A DNA stretch of 64,000 bases, taken from positions 1,922,001-1,986,000 of the forward strand of contig CM032125.1 in assembly GCA_018894105.1 (NCBI GenBank). The letters run 5' to 3'. The translations under genes and the position numbers were made by a program. The stretch is from Jacaranda mimosifolia (taxonomy: Eukaryota; Streptophyta; Magnoliopsida; Lamiales; Bignoniaceae). Numbering within the stretch: position 1 is the stretch's first letter; the number at the start of each line of letters is the position of its first letter. The notes beneath the pieces are model-generated. The model made no database searches, was not told the DNA's origin, and saw only the letters and a list, made by a program, of their open reading frames with translations. This document shows, piece by piece, positions 38,330 through 52,139 of the stretch.

Positions 38330-39200
38330 CAATGTTAGGCAAATGTGGAAAGGTGAGATCAAGAATACAATTAGTCTGGTTTTTTATTTTTTTACACCAT
38401 TAAGCAGAGGTTTGCAGGAATATAAAACCATGGGGATAATTTGCATTTTCCTGCTTCATCAGAAAGTTGTTCCGCTATCATAATTACTCCTTTTTCGTTG
38501 GATTGCGCTATGTATATGTGTTTAAATATGCACATATGTACTCTCAACCAACCAGTCAGGATCATATAGGGAATATATAGTAAACTAGAGGGAGCACGCA
38601 AGAAGTTACACCTACACAAAGCACAGCAGAATTTAACTAGGCAAACATTAACTCTGATTCTCAGGAAACTGCAACGGAGGAAAGTTATATGACACCTTCG
38701 AGATTCTTTCCTTCAAGTGTCACAACAACATCTAGCCCCGAACTACTCAATTGATAGCAAAAAAAAAGAAGAGAAAACCGAATAACCAACCAAAGAGAGA
38801 GGGAGAGGGAAGGAGGGAGGGAGAAACCACAAATTTCTAACACGCCGGAGTCGGGACATTCAAACCTCTGCATAAGAACATACACAGAGAGAAAAATTTA
38901 AGACTTGTATGAGACAAATCTTCATCAATCTACCACATACCATGGAGAGCTGATGGCAAGAGCTTTAATAGCCATGAGTAAAAATTACATCAGCAACCAT
39001 TGACCATGGCAGTGTATTATTGCAATTGTGGAAAGAAGAAAAAGGAAAAGTTGAATAGCAAATGTTCATAATCCCCGAGGTCAACATAAACCTACATATC
39101 TAACAATACAAGAAACAAAGGAATTTAATTACATCAACAAGTATAATGCATTTTTTGTATTTTAATTCATGAAAATTTCAGGGAGGGGGAAGAAAAAGAA
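38330..39200. other. Region where catalytic GH1 exons are missing
   Basis: The segment between the two exon groups is only about 1 kb. It holds duplicated intron sequence (38335-38580, shared with 11210-11400 and 25063-25270), a GA-rich tract at 38797-38825, and no sequence resembling the central GH1 exons in any frame. A deletion removed them, or the duplicated sequence replaced them. Confidence 0.55.
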
Positions 39201-40222
39201 ATAACGGACAACAGAAACATGAAACTTACGCAATTTGTTCATTTCACCAACCTCCCATCGACTCGAGAAGATTTAGAGGAATATCCCAATGGTACAGTGT
39301 TACATAAGGCTGAATGTCTGAAAGCCACATTAACAGTTAGTTAAATTGCATATAATAAAAAAATAAAAATAAAGAGAGAACATGAACCATGCCTTTGTCT
39401 AAAGTGCATTGATGGCATTGTTGTAGTGCCTTATCGCTTCAACATTAATTTTGAACCCCAAACCATCTGCAGATATGGTGTAAGCATTTGTACATGCCAT
39501 TCGTCATTGAGTTATCATGATGGAGCTAAAAATGATGCCAACAACAAACACAAGTTGTAAAAAACTCATTATAACATAAATATCAGACAAGATTTTTTTC
39601 AGATAAAGAAAATGAAAAGAAAAATAATTAGTAATTGTGATGCTCCATGATTACTAACTTCATGCAGACACCCAGAAATGTAATTCCAAAGTTGCTATAA
39701 TTCAAGAAAGGCAAGATGGCCATTGATGGTTGCAAGACATAACTTTAACAACAATACATCTCTTTTTTCTATTAGTGGTTCATTTTCATTCGTTCATTTG
39801 TAATCCTAAAATGCAAGAAGGGATAAGAAATAACATTACTTTTATATCATTCTATAGAAACAGCCAAAGTTAAGAATTGCTCAACCAAGATACATTCTAA
39901 GGCTTTTGTCCTACTGACTTCTATAGCCGTTTTTCTTACTTGCCAGTAAATTCTGAAATCTAGAGTAAAACGAAAATTTCATGCCATGCATAGATGAAAA
40001 ATTATGCAAGACAGAAACCAAACATTTTACCTGGAAAAATACGTCTCCATGAGATGGAAAATCAATAAACTTTAAATCCAAACTTGGCTATCAGCTCAAT
40101 GTCTTCCTGCAGCAAAAATAGCAAACCAGAACAATACAAGAGAATTGATCCATGAAGAAACTCCAGAATCAGAATTGCTTGACTTGAATTCTCAATCAAA
40201 CCAACTTTGAAGTACCCTCTAA

Positions 40223-40452
40223 GGCTGTATTTGGATTCATCAATGTGGATGCAAAAGAAGGATTTGCAGTTAAAATTTTAATGACACCAATATTGTGTAG
40301 GCTTGAAATCTATCATAATAATTGGAAGGATAGCTCAAAAAGATAGCTTAAATACATAGTAAAAGAAAATTATCCAAACAAGCACAATGGATTTGTTATT
40401 AAAGAATTCAAATTACTAGCACCAAACTCCTTAAATCCAAATACACTCCAAA
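40223..40452. mobile_element. Small MITE in a beta-glucosidase intron
   Basis: The ends GGCTGTATTTGGATT and, inverted, GGAGTGTATTTGGATT form short terminal inverted repeats around about 230 bp of AT-rich DNA. The segment lies between the third and fourth exons. A target-site duplication is not clear. A hAT-type MITE is the likely class. Confidence 0.45.
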
Positions 40453-41879
40453 CTTATCAAAAATTAGATTAACTGGATCAGGGAGGAGAATGAAAGAGAG
40501 CAGGCACCTTGTATCGGTGATACTGGTCCACAGCAACATTTGCATTGCTCCCATCACAAATATTGCCTAGAAAATCCACTTTATGCTCACAACAAAATAC
40601 CCCAAAATGCATTTCTAATATAAATTACATTTCTCATTTTATCAGATTTGAAAATAAATACTGATGTTTACCGGGAACACGGGAAAAAGCATCCCAAATA
40701 CTAGGACCCCTGCCAACCGCATTCCAAGCTCCTTCCACCTACATTATACTTTTCTTTGGACATGAGTGACATAAACACACTCATATCAAATTGGCTATTG
40801 AAGTTGGCTTTCTAGCCAATAGTAGAATTTTTCCTTTTTTTCTTTGGTCACGAAGACCTAATTTAATTTACTTAAAAAAAGATATATATTGACTAAAAAT
40901 ATCATGGGTATAATTTAAAATCAACCAAGTATATTCAAGACTACCACGCCATTTCATATTAAGTCCTTATATAGAAGACCCTCAATAGTAGTCAACTCTT
41001 ACAATAAAATCAAAAGATGATCTTGTCCTACTATATAACAAACAATATTAGAATTTAATAATGCTAAGATATATTTTGGGATTCTCATGCTCAAATATCA
41101 GTGACCATATTCCATTTGACGAAATGACCTTGAATTGACGATGAACTTTTCTACAGCTTAAAAAAATATCAGTGAAAGGTCTATCTAACATTAGCATTTC
41201 AACCAACAAACAAAACAGAATATAAACCGCGAGATTCGATTTGAAAACACAGTGGAGCACAAAAAAGAAACAACAAAAAATAACATTTGCGATCACCAAA
41301 AAGCGGCCCATCATTTGCTATCCTTTTGTAGAAACAAAATGACGTTTCACTTCACAATATCATCTAAACATGAATATCAGCACTTAAATTATAACATCAT
41401 TCTCAAACCCATTTTGGACACTGCAAGTGGACAACCTCAAATTTTCTCGAAAAAGCAACTATTTATGATATTATATCGACTCAAAACACATTTGGGTACG
41501 ATGAAGTGTGTAGCATCAAATTCACTCGAAAAAGCAAACGGGCACCTGGAACGCCGAGGTGGCAACGCCGAAGGTGAACCGGGGAGGGAAGTCCTCTCGG
41601 GTAAGTGGCTGTTTAGACCTCCATTCTTCCTCTATCTTTCTCTTCTTCTCCAATCCCTCAACTATGCTTGTGCTCGCCATTGATTTTGCATTAGTCCCCA
41701 TTTCTTGGAATCCACTTTTTCTGCCACAAACTTTTTCCCTGTGAATTTGGTACGGGCAATAATACCAGTGAAAGCGTGAGGTGAATAAGAAGTCAATCTG
41801 CACGTTTCTTAAGAGCCTCTCAATTATTTCTGTAGATATCTTTTTTCTTTTTATTTCTTTTTTTTTTAATTAATTTAAG

Positions 41880-43700
41880 GATTGTAAAAAGAAGAGGGTA
41901 TACTATGAAACCTATTTACTAATTTATTAGGTAATATTTTGTTTTATGTGGAATGTAATAATTCTAACGTTTCAGAATAAACAAAGAAATTTTTGTCATA
42001 TCAACACCATATAATTTTTGTTTGATTCAAAACACCATATAATTTTCACATCTTATTAAACAATTAAAATCATATTAGATCAATATAATATAAATTTCAA
42101 TAAAATAATGTCAAATCAAAATAATATAAATTTAATTACTTATCAAACAATAAAAATCATACCACATCAGTACAAACAAATTTCACCATATCAACACTGT
42201 AAATTTCATTACTCCTTATAAAATAAAAAACATACCACGTTAATGCAGTGTAAATATTTACAAATATAAGATGAGCCATCCTCATCATTTAATTGACAAC
42301 ACAACAATTTCCCACCTAAATTAACTTCGTTGGCCTTGTGAATTGTTGGGAAAGTTTTCATGTTTAATTACTTGGTTGGCTTATATATTTGTAATTTCTT
42401 ATTTTTCAAGCATACAAAATTACAACTTGATACTCACAATGTCAAATTTACACAAGTGTACTTCACAATTTTGAATTCTATATTCACAAAAATGATACTG
42501 TATCTATAATGCATCACAAACATCACAAGTAACTGAACAATAATTTTATTTTTGTATTAAATTGCGGTTTAGATCCTCTATTTCAATATATGTTTCATCT
42601 CCTTTTTTTTATGAATTACGATGCATGTATTAAAAATTTTTTTTACAAAAATAATTGATTGACAACCAAATACACTTAGCATATATACATCATATCAATA
42701 CAACAAGTCAAAGGGCTAGTAAGTAAAATTGGACTTCAAACCATATAAAAAGAGTGGTTGTTCCACATAAATGGACGCAATTCGAAAACTGCATATCCTA
42801 TTCAATATTGTGCATCAAATAAAAGCACTACAGGTATTTGACAACAAATATGAACCTGGAAAGATAAAAATTCTGATGCATTTTTACATAAGCATATCAC
42901 AGCCACAGACTCAAGTCCCCAAAGGATAGGCCAAATTTTGAGTACAATGATCTCCAAGTCATCTACAACATGAACCTGGAAAGATAAAAAGAGCATGCAA
43001 ATGATGCATCCAAAACCAGTGTATTAACTAAATCCACAAGCTGAAATTTTAGCTGATGGATTTTGGGCAACTTTATGGTGACAACACTTCAGGATAATTA
43101 GTTCACTTTGCAAATAAGATTGTATAGAGCCATTTTATTACATCCCAACACATTAGATGATGGTCCTTGGCCGCCTTGACTAAAAGCATTTCAGATTCCA
43201 CAGTTGAAAAACAATACAATACTTCTGTCTTTTCCAGTATCTTTGCTTCTATTACTCTCACATTTATAATTGCTTAATTGTGAAATAAGATATCTGCAGT
43301 ATGTTAGATCGGTTCAAAGAACGATTTGGTCACTCCAAATAGTAGCTTGAGATAAGACAATTGGGCCCCATAGACAAGTTTATGTTCCTTTATAGACCTG
43401 AAATGTTGAGAAAAAAATGGAATTCCCACGTAAGAAAATAGAAATCTACAACTAAAACATTGTTTCACGGAAACACCAAAGAAACTGACATAATAAAATA
43501 ATAAATTAATTAAAGCATCTGCACAGCCGAGGGGAATACGACAAAACAAAGTTTGTGTTTTCCTCTTTCTTTGCAACTGCAACAGGCATCTCTCAAGTGT
43601 AGCAAAAACTGTATTCAACATTGTCTACCTCTCCAACCCACCAGCCAAGTAGGCAAAAATTCGAAAAGGAAACAAGAAAAGGCAAAAACAGAGATAACCA
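41880..43700. other. Spacer between the two pseudogenes
   Basis: 41960-42260 contains an AT-rich degenerate repeat (CACCATATAATTT, ATCAAACAATAAAAATCATACCA). A GAACCTGGAAAGATAAAAA block occurs twice 120 bp apart (42852 and 42972). No reading frame is supported. Confidence 0.45.
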
Positions 43701-43722
43701 ATACAGATGTAAAGCATACCTA

Positions 43723-44875
43723 TCACAGCGAATGTGAATCAACTACAGTTCGGCCAAAATTTTCTTGCACGTCTCTGGGAGTTTCAATCTGTAAACAACA
43801 AAAAACAGCCACAAAAAACAATGGTCAAATGGGAACAGATTAAAGCAGAGAGAGTCGAGTGAATATATATCTTTATGTTCTGTGTTCCTTAAAGAGTGCC
43901 TTGGCCGTGTTATGAGGATTCCTCGAACCAACAACCTACAAGAGTATTCACTTCAGGACATACCCGGAAAAGAAAAACTAATTGCTAGTATAGTTTTATA
44001 CCTTTGATTTCACGTTCTTGAAACCAGCTAAACTGAGAATTGTTTGGACAGTTCTCCCTGCCTTCCTCCCTGTCTGAGTAGGAGCTGGCCAAAGATATAC
44101 CTAGCAGTAGATCATAATTTCAGGTCAATCCAAAGAACCAAGAAGAAAATATTTTCTTATAATATACAACTTGAGAATTGTGGGAACGTTTGTCTTTTTT
44201 ATACGATGTCTGAATTGCATGTAAAATTGTATGCTTCTCATGCCGCTCTACACAATGGAGATTCTGAAAGCACTTCTCATATGCCTGTGGCAAAACATCA
44301 ATAACATACTGACATATAAGTAAAGGATGCAGGCTGATATATAAAAAAAACTGCTCATTTGCGCAGATTATCTGGTAGCATTTAAAACCTTTAAGAATGG
44401 AAAGCACATGTGGTAACACAATGATATGGGCTTGAAATGCCTAACTAGAACTCAAGCCAAATATTACAAATACCTTTAGAATATACAAGTGGATCTACTC
44501 TTCATCTAGAAGCAACATGTTTCAACCTGAGTTCTTGACACTTGTATGAAATTAACTGATTCTAACTTATAGAAATCAAACCTTAAATTCATGCTTAGAT
44601 AACCATACATCCTCTTTATACTTTTCGAATGGCAACAGGAATTGCAGGACACTTTGCTTTAGCAAATCGAACAACACCATGATAGTTTCCTCATGCTAGC
44701 ATTGCAGTGTACTTCACAACTTGTCCGCCTTGTATCATTTATCACTCATAACTCTGAAAAGATTCACCAATGAAGAGTAAATAAAGGGGCTATATTATTT
44801 TTGTAACCTTGCAGGTCCTGTTGACATCAATAAGCTTCACAACAAAACCCGGACACCATTGAGGACAGACAGAGT
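43723..44875 (-). pseudogene. Mitochondrial ribosomal protein uS5 (uS5m) pseudogene
   Basis: Minus-strand exons: near 44808-44872 (VVKLIDVNRTCK), about 44623-44733 (GGQVVKYTAMLA, stop, GNYHGVVRFAKAK), about 44190-44284 (AYEKCFQNLHCVERHEKHT), 44002-44100 (VYLWPAPTQTGRKAGRTVQT, ILSLAGFKNVKSK; clean AG/GT borders), about 43876-43935 (VVGSRNPHNTAKALFK) and 43723-43788 (IETPRDVQENFGRTVVDSHSL, TGA). The order GGQ..YTA..GNYHG..G.AK and AG..VQ..L.LAGFK...SK..GSRNP.N..KA.FKA is the S5 double-stranded RNA-binding plus C-terminal fold; I assign it to the plant mitochondrial form from memory. TGA at 44691-44693 replaces an expected Cys, and 43876-43935 ends in a frameshift/stop. The N-terminal exons were not found. 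Confidence 0.8.
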
Positions 44876-45858
44876 TTGAAAAATCAATTTGGCAGCATAG
44901 GGATACACTTCCCACGAAATAGAAGAGAAATGATGAGAAATAAGGGAGGCGTGAAGAATATCATAATATGGTTCCAATGGAGGTTGCAAATCACCAATGT
45001 TGTCAGGAAATAGCTAACAGTAATAAGAAAATTAAAGCTCGCTGACCAAGGATAAGTTTCCATTTTAACACAACAAGCTGTATGCTCATAAAAAGAAACA
45101 TTGTAACACAGATAAAAGTGACAATGGCCTTAATTGCATTGATATTCTTTGTTGACACAACATAACTGCCTTGTCAGCTAGTTTACATAATTTGTCGCCG
45201 ACAGCCAGCAGTCGCACTCAAATCGCAATCCAAAGACTTCAGATGGACTCTGCTCTAATGAGCACTATTTTACTATCTTGATCCATATTTGTAAGAAACT
45301 TAAATAGGGTAGTCTGATCTTCACAACGGTAAGGTTCAGGCTGAACTGAGGAGATGGCTGATAGGGTTGTGAAGACAGAGGTGGTAGAGAAAGGCAATGG
45401 AGATGAAGGGAAAACAGTTTAACAAAACAAAACAAAAAATGAAAAAAGAAAAAATTGCCTAGTATAATTATCTTCAAGTGGATGCTTGTTTGCTGATGGC
45501 ACAGTGACTAAATTGTAAACGAGCGCCTTACCTCTTTATAGACATTGACGGTACCCTTCGAATCTTTTATCTCCGTCATTTTTATTTTTTTATTTTGGGT
45601 ATTGGTTTCATTTTTCTGCCAAAAAGTCAAGGAGGCATGGACTCTTGCTTTACTATGAACAATTCGTCTTGGGCAATTTGGTTTACTACTAGCAGGTGGG
45701 CTAGTCTAATATGACTTTGAATACAATATTTAATTTGTATTAATGGGTCAGTTTAAGTTACTAATATTTAATATAGGAATTAACGGATCACTTTTCATTC
45801 TTGTGTAGATTGAGAACTATATATACAAGTATGAATTTGTTATAGACACTCTAAAGTG
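44876..45858. other. Sequence upstream of the uS5m pseudogene
   Basis: No additional uS5m exon could be recognised here on the minus strand, and no other gene is evident. The last bases (45850-45858, TCTAAAGTG) are one half of the target-site duplication of the next element. Confidence 0.4.
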
Positions 45859-46050
45859 GGGCAAAACGCAAAATTAGTTCATCAACTATATATCACATTT
45901 TGTGGAAAAAGGACGTTATTAATTTTCAATTTTAAAATATGCCTATCATATTTCAATTTTCACCACATTTAGTTCACTTTTCTGCAATTTTAGTCCTTTT
46001 CACCGGAAACTTGACTTAATTTTGCTGAAAATTGGCTCGCCTCCCTCATC

Positions 46051-46490
46051 TGACCACTAAACTGGGGGAAAGTTGCCATGGGTCACCGAAAATCCGCGTC
46101 ACCCGCCTAATTGGACACTTCCCACCATGTAAGCCACCACGTGTACCATATTTGCCATATTACACGCCTTGCTAGTCATCTCTCCACATCAGCTGCCTAC
46201 ATGTAGCGCCACATCACTTTAAATAAATGAAAGAAGTGTTGTTGCTTGAAATCAAACTCAAAACCTCACCTGACCATAGAATTGGGGGAAACTTGCCATG
46301 TGTCACCGAAAATCCACACCACCCGCCTAATTGGACACTTCCCACCATTTAAGCCATCACATGTACCATATTTGTCACATTACACGCCTTGCTAGTCATC
46401 TCTCCATATCAGCTGCCTACATGTAGCACCATATCACCTTAAATAAATAAAAAAAGTGTTGTTGCTTGAAATTGAACTCAAAACCTCCAC
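46051..46490. repeat. 220-bp tandem duplication inside the MULE
   Basis: Unit one (46051-46270) and unit two (46271-46490) are about 90% identical, both starting CTGACCA and containing TTGCCATG.GTCACCGAAAAT and GCCTTGCTAGTCATCTCTCCA. The duplication is confined to the element. Confidence 0.85.
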
Positions 46491-46530
46491 TATGGCAAAC
46501 TAATGCAGCAACCACTACACCATAACAACT
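46450..46530 (-). repeat. tRNA-like (A box / B box) remnant
   Basis: On the minus strand TGGTGTAGTGGTTGC resembles a pol III A box, and TTTTGAGTTCAATTTC about 35 bp later resembles a weak B box. This could be a SINE head captured by the MULE. The acceptor stem cannot be folded, so I do not call a tRNA. Confidence 0.3.
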
Positions 46531-47389
46531 TACAACAAGTAGTGCAATTTTATTATATATTTCCAACTCTGAAACTACAAGATATATTTGTGAAAATGAA
46601 AGTTTTTGTAGATTGGAAGAAATAAATTTATTACAAATACACTTTTGTAAATTGAATTTTTTTTTTTGAATAGATAAATTTTAATTTTTTGTGAAATGAT
46701 AATTTTCATAAGTTATTGTAAAAATGATTGCTTTGGTAAAATTATTTTAGAATGTTTTTGATAATTTTTATTAATTTAATTTTAGCAAAATCTAAATTAT
46801 TTGAAATGATTACAAATTGATGAAAATAAAAATAATTTTTTGAATTAATTTAGTTTTTAATATAATTAAAATTAAAATTTTAATTTTTCTTTAAAAACTA
46901 TAAAATAATTTTCATTAATTTAGTTTTCATTACCAATGAAAAGTTATAAAATTTTGTTCAATGTTACAAATTTGTATTTGAATTTGTAAAAACTAAGTCA
47001 CAAAAACAAAAATAAGAAAAATATTTTTTTTAATTTTTAATGAAAATTTGTATTTTTTTTTACTGGTAATGAAAATTAAATTAAAAAATATTAGCTTTTA
47101 ATTTTTAACAAAATTAAGTCAATTTTCCAGTGAAAATGACTAAAATTATGGAAAATTGGACTAAATATGGAGAAAACCGAAATAGGGTGGGCATATTTTA
47201 AAATTAAAAATTATTAATGTCCTTTTTCCACATAACGCAATAGTTGATGGACTAATTTTGCATTTTTCCCCTCTAAAGTGCAATGGATCCAAAACAAAAA
47301 AAATTCAATTTTTACACTCAGAGCTCCTGCTCACATTGTCGCGTCTTATTTGCATGACATAGGTTGCAACATGAAAAAGGAGATATATC

Positions 47390-48030
47390 AAACATACACT
47401 GACCTCCACTAACACTTATGTAGTTGCAGAGAGAATGTACCATTTCAATAATCAAAAATTTCAAAACCTGTAGTTGCAAGCATATCTTATCACATGTGAC
47501 TTCGATAAATGGTAAAAGAAAATAACAGAAATCCACTCTACGCTATCCAATCGAACATGATAACAGGTTACTTAGAAATTAAATTGGTGGGTGCCTAGCA
47601 TTGCAAATGCAAACATACGCTGACTTCTTCTAACACTTATGTAGTTGCAGAATTACTAGCACTATAATTGCAGCTTTCAAGAGAAGTGAGGTGACCCAAA
47701 AAATTTACACCCACCTTCTCTACGAAGAATGACTAATCTTCACAACAGAACATATAAATATTTCTTCATATTTTTAGATCATGAGAATATTGATGACGTC
47801 TCCCACTGAGTTTTCATTAAAGTAGCAAAAAATAAAAATAAAAAATGCAGTTATTGACTGTAAATATCAGTAGCATACCAGCAGTTTACTCATGCAAGCA
47901 TATCTTATCACATGTTACTTAGATAGATGGTAAAAGTAAGTAACAGAAACCAGGCCACTCTTCGCCATCCTGTAATAGGCCACTTAGAAATTGGTGGGTG
48001 TCTGGCATTGCAAATGCAAATGACAACAAA
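47390..48030. repeat. Interleaved direct duplications
   Basis: ACATAC.CTGACYTCYWCTAACACTTATGTAGTTGCAGA occurs at 47393 and 47616. GCAAGCATATCTTATCACATGT with the following 130 bp occurs at 47475 and 47893. They indicate two successive duplications of about 220 and 420 bp. No gene is recognised. Confidence 0.6.
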
Positions 48031-48799
48031 TCGAACATGAAGATCCAATCGCAGTTTTAATGGGTGGAAACTTTACACTAAGGCACTCATTAGTGCATTG
48101 AGAATCATCAGACTTGACCAAAGAATAGCAAAGGTAGTAGAATGGTTAATGCATGTACTTACTTTCCGGTGGCGAGGCTTTCTTTTCTGTTCAGTCAATG
48201 AGTTAATTCCTCTCCTCAGGCAACACTTTTTCATCCATTTGAATGCATCATGAAGAGTCTCTGCTCAGTTCAATAAAGTCAAATTGAACAGATATATTAC
48301 CGTAAGATAAACCTTCAAACAAATACATAACATTGCAAACAATGTGTTATCTCCCTCTAACGATTCACATGGAACTCCTTGGCGATTTTTCGAGTTAGTT
48401 TCTACTTTGTTCCAGCTTTCAGAACTTATTTTTGGCAGGAAACCTTCACTCCCTTCTCAGAATAAAAAAAGAATATGCTATGTCATGCCAAGAGCTGTTT
48501 GAACTTATCATCATACAAAAATTATAGAGAAATTCATATTCCCAAAAAACTCATAAAATTGTGTAGCATATGCTATATTTTTATAAACATTTTATTTTTC
48601 TCTAACAATAATTGTACTATTTGTAAGGGGTCTCTTGGATATAATGTGACCTACTATATCATCTCTTAAGAAAATAAATAGATATTGCAATAAGTCATAA
48701 CATCTATAATAATATGTTCTTCTATGTTTGTATCCTCAATGTGCATGGACAACATCTCATTCCACTAATATTTTATGATTATTCATCTGAACCTTAATT

Positions 48800-49620
48800 G
48801 CCATAACAAATTTGTCTAATTTTACAACTTTTGAGATATGAAGTTGAATATCATTCAGTGAAAGGTAATCATTTAATCTTTTGAAGATTTTTGCATTTGG
48901 ATTTATCTCGATTAATTTTGTAAATTTCATCACAATTGCTTTTAATCATAAGTCTAATTTTCTACTATCTTCATTCTATTCTAAAGCTCATATTCAGCTT
49001 TGACAAAATAAAATTGAATACCAGGCCCATTTTCATTTGGAGCTCATTGTAAAAGATTATGATATACAATGCCTTGTGCTCTAAAGATATAAACTCCATC
49101 ATTTGTAGATTCAAACTCTTTATCCAATTTTACACAAATGAGGCAAAAGAGAATATGCAGTTCAAAACTCAAATATTTTTTTAGAAGTTCACAACCTCTG
49201 AACAACTCATGCAATTTATTCGACATTGAATATGTCTAGCTACTTCTTCTATTGTCATAATAAAATATGCGAGGCTTATATTCAAACCTTGCAAAAATGT
49301 TATGATGCAATTAAGTACCTTATTTATTTTATAAATCTTTAAGCTAGCATACAGATCATAAATTATCAAACCTAATCAAAAAATGAGATTAAGATATAAT
49401 TTTTTTAGCATATAACAACTTTTGTTCGCATGTATGATATTTATTTAAAACCATAAAGTACATCTTATCATAGAGTATATCATTATTAACAATTACTGAC
49501 CTAATTTTATTGATAAGAACAATTTGTAATTTTAGAAGATATTGAATTGACAAGTGCTGACAATTGCATTATTTAGGAACTAACTCTTTTTCATCCAAAG
49601 CTACGATTCAGGAAGAGGTG
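48800..49620 (-). pseudogene. Decayed Helitron replicase/helicase N-terminal fragment
   Basis: Minus-strand frames give STNDGVYIFRAQGIVYHNLL, then after a stop NENGPG, QFYFVKAEYEL and NRMK. This is the pattern of the Helitron-like N domain (G.Y.FR.QG..YH..., L..YF.D.E.ELENR). The segment is an inverted homologue of 9040-9855. It is broken by many stops. The rolling-circle nuclease motif and helicase domain are not present. Confidence 0.5.
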
Positions 49621-50879
49621 CTACTTCTTGTTCCTTGTGTTTTTTCTCCTTTGATGATTTTATTTTGTCATCTTTTGGGCTCTTAAGTTTTACATATATA
49701 TATATATATATATTGTTCTCTTTATAGTACTTAGTACGATGTGTTTCTTTTTTATCCTATCTAGTTTTCATTTTTGAAACACATCTACTATAAAGCGGCA
49801 TTAAAAAATTATGTCCATACATTTAAAATATAGGCAAGATTTTTCTAAATAACCATATATGATGATGTTTTAAGTAGCAATATGAAATTTTCTCATATTT
49901 GTGACGTACTATGAAAGCATCTTTTACTATTTGTTCTCAAGAAAAAGCTGTGAACATCTAAATATAAGAACTTACCAAAATATATTTCATAAATGTATGT
50001 GTGTGTGTATATATATATATATATATAAATCATAAGAAGAAAAATTGAATAAGACTTTGTTGACCCTTTTTCATTATCATTCTATATATCATAATTGTAT
50101 GAACATATTTATAAATATTATCCTATTTCCTCATCAATTTTGAAATTTTCTCAATCATGTAATTATAAGAGTTGATCTATTTCTTTTTATTATATGCATA
50201 TTAAATTTACTATTATATTTAAATTGAACAGATACTTTGATATATAATAAATATTTTTCTCTTTTTTACTTTTACGTGACTACCCGAAAGAATATCTACA
50301 TGACATATTTGTGAAGGTGCATTTTTTCCTTATTAATTGAGTTTCTAATATAGTTATTATTTTATATGAGCGCTCTCTCTAACTAAAATAAATTTAATTT
50401 TGTTGCAATTTATCATGAAACAAATATATTGAATGATAACTATAATTTCATTGTATGGGATATGATTTAATTAATTAATTTTAATTTAGTTGTTATTTTC
50501 TATAAGTCTAAGTAAATAAGTTGATACAAGAATAAATTTCAAAACATATAATACATGAATGGTGAATAGAAAAATTGACTTAATGAATTTAATGTAAGGT
50601 TATATTTATGAATCAAGTGACGTATTAATAGAATATACACGAATTTATTAAATGCAATTCATTATTTGAAATAAGTATATAGTTCATTCATAGTGACTTT
50701 TGATTGTTACATTAGATACTATGTATTTGGTGGATATAGTTGTAGGATATAAAAAGTGATGCATGATTCATAGATTATTTTATCTAGTGAAATGTATCTA
50801 TTGGTGTGCTATCTATTCATGCTTTTATAAATGTGTTGTGATATATTTATATTTAATGTATATATGCTTGTTAGGATGA

Positions 50880-50979
50880 AAAAATTTATAGAATTAATTA
50901 AGTGCTTCTTTTTACGAGTTTAATTTAATATAAGTTTAAAATAATTTTTTTAATTAGTAATGCATGTATGTAATAAACA

Positions 50980-51010
<31 letters not shown>

Positions 51011-51700
51011 TAAGTCAAAAGGTATAATAATATATTTCATATACATCAATTTAATTTAAGAATTTAATTTTATTTTACCAGTAATTCATATATGTTAAAT
51101 GCAATACTGTAGAATTAATTCAGTGAATTTTTTATGAGTTTAATATAATTTAAAATTTAAATTTTTTTTAATAATAATGCATGCATGGAATAAATAAAAT
51201 GTATATACATTTGATAAGCCAAAAGGCATGATAAATATGATTTATAGACATAAATTTATTTAATAATTCAATTATGAATACAACAAATTTGTTAAGGATA
51301 CGAAGAAGCCAAGTCATGAAAAGAATTACTCCATTCATATTCTTCAAGTAAATGAAATTTGCCACATGTTAACAAATAAATGAACCCAAAAAAAGAAGAA
51401 GTGTTTCAAATTAATAGCATAATGAAACAAAGATAGAGAATTTTACCAATAAATTATATAAATAAATTTAATTAATAATTTATAATTAATACTAATCCAT
51501 ATACAATAAATGGAATATCATAGAATTAATTTGGTGACCTTTTTACAAATTTAACTTAATTTAAGATTTAAATAAATTTAGTTAGTAATACATGCGTGCG
51601 ATAAGTGAAATGTACATATATTTGATGTATGTACGTTTAATATATATACATTTGATCATGTCAAAAGGCATAATAAATGACGTGTTTTATATATTAACTG
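50880..51700. repeat. Degenerate AT-rich tandem array with (CA)n
   Basis: A unit with AGAATTAATT.AGTG, a TTTTTACRAGTTTAA box, AGTAATGCATG and GTCAAAAGGCATAATAA recurs three times (starting about 50895, 51112 and 51517). The first unit contains a (CA)n microsatellite at 50984-51010. The surrounding 49620-52640 is AT-rich with no recognisable gene. Confidence 0.55.
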
Positions 51701-52139
51701 ATGCCTAATATTTATTTTGCTTGAGTTAAAACATTGCAATTATGCATTTATAATTTGGAATCTAGTATTATTATGTTTTTATTAAACTCATGCCAACGCT
51801 TTAGATACAAATTAATGCTTTTGTAAATATATATATATAAATATATATATATATTATACAAGAATCTCATTAGAGTAAAATACATAAATTGTTCCAATAA
51901 TATAATAATCCACGAATATACTATCTATTTAATTATTATATGCATACTTACTATAAGGTGTTTTGAATTTTTTTTTAATATAAAACTATTATAGTATTAG
52001 TCGATGCTGCTTTAGTATTGTACACATGTTAAAACCAACTCAACTCAAACCCAACTCGACCCGCCTTTTTACCACCTAGCCCACTATATATACACTGTAA
52101 AGCCTAAACCAATACCTTAGTTTGTCCATATAGAATGAT

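Larger units (their letters stand above)
45859..47271. mobile_element. Non-autonomous Mutator-like element, 9-bp TSD
   Basis: Inverted arms of about 170 bp (45859-46030 and about 47100-47271) match through CAAAATTAGT.CATCAACTAT, GTGGAAAAAGGAC, ATTTTAAAATATGCC and TTTTCACYGGAAA. The flanks are perfect TCTAAAGTG direct repeats (45850-45858 and 47272-47280). The interior holds a 220-bp tandem duplication and AT-rich DNA, without a transposase. Confidence 0.88.

Noticed and set aside
41252..41683. Plus-strand frame of 143 residues
   Set aside because: It is antisense to exon 1 of the beta-glucosidase pseudogene and has no recognisable motif.
48167..48262. Minus-strand exon-like segment (ETLHDAFKWMKKC, KRKPRHRK) with splice-like borders
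   Set aside because: Could be a gene fragment, perhaps linked to the uS5m locus, but I cannot match it to a family or a neighbouring exon.
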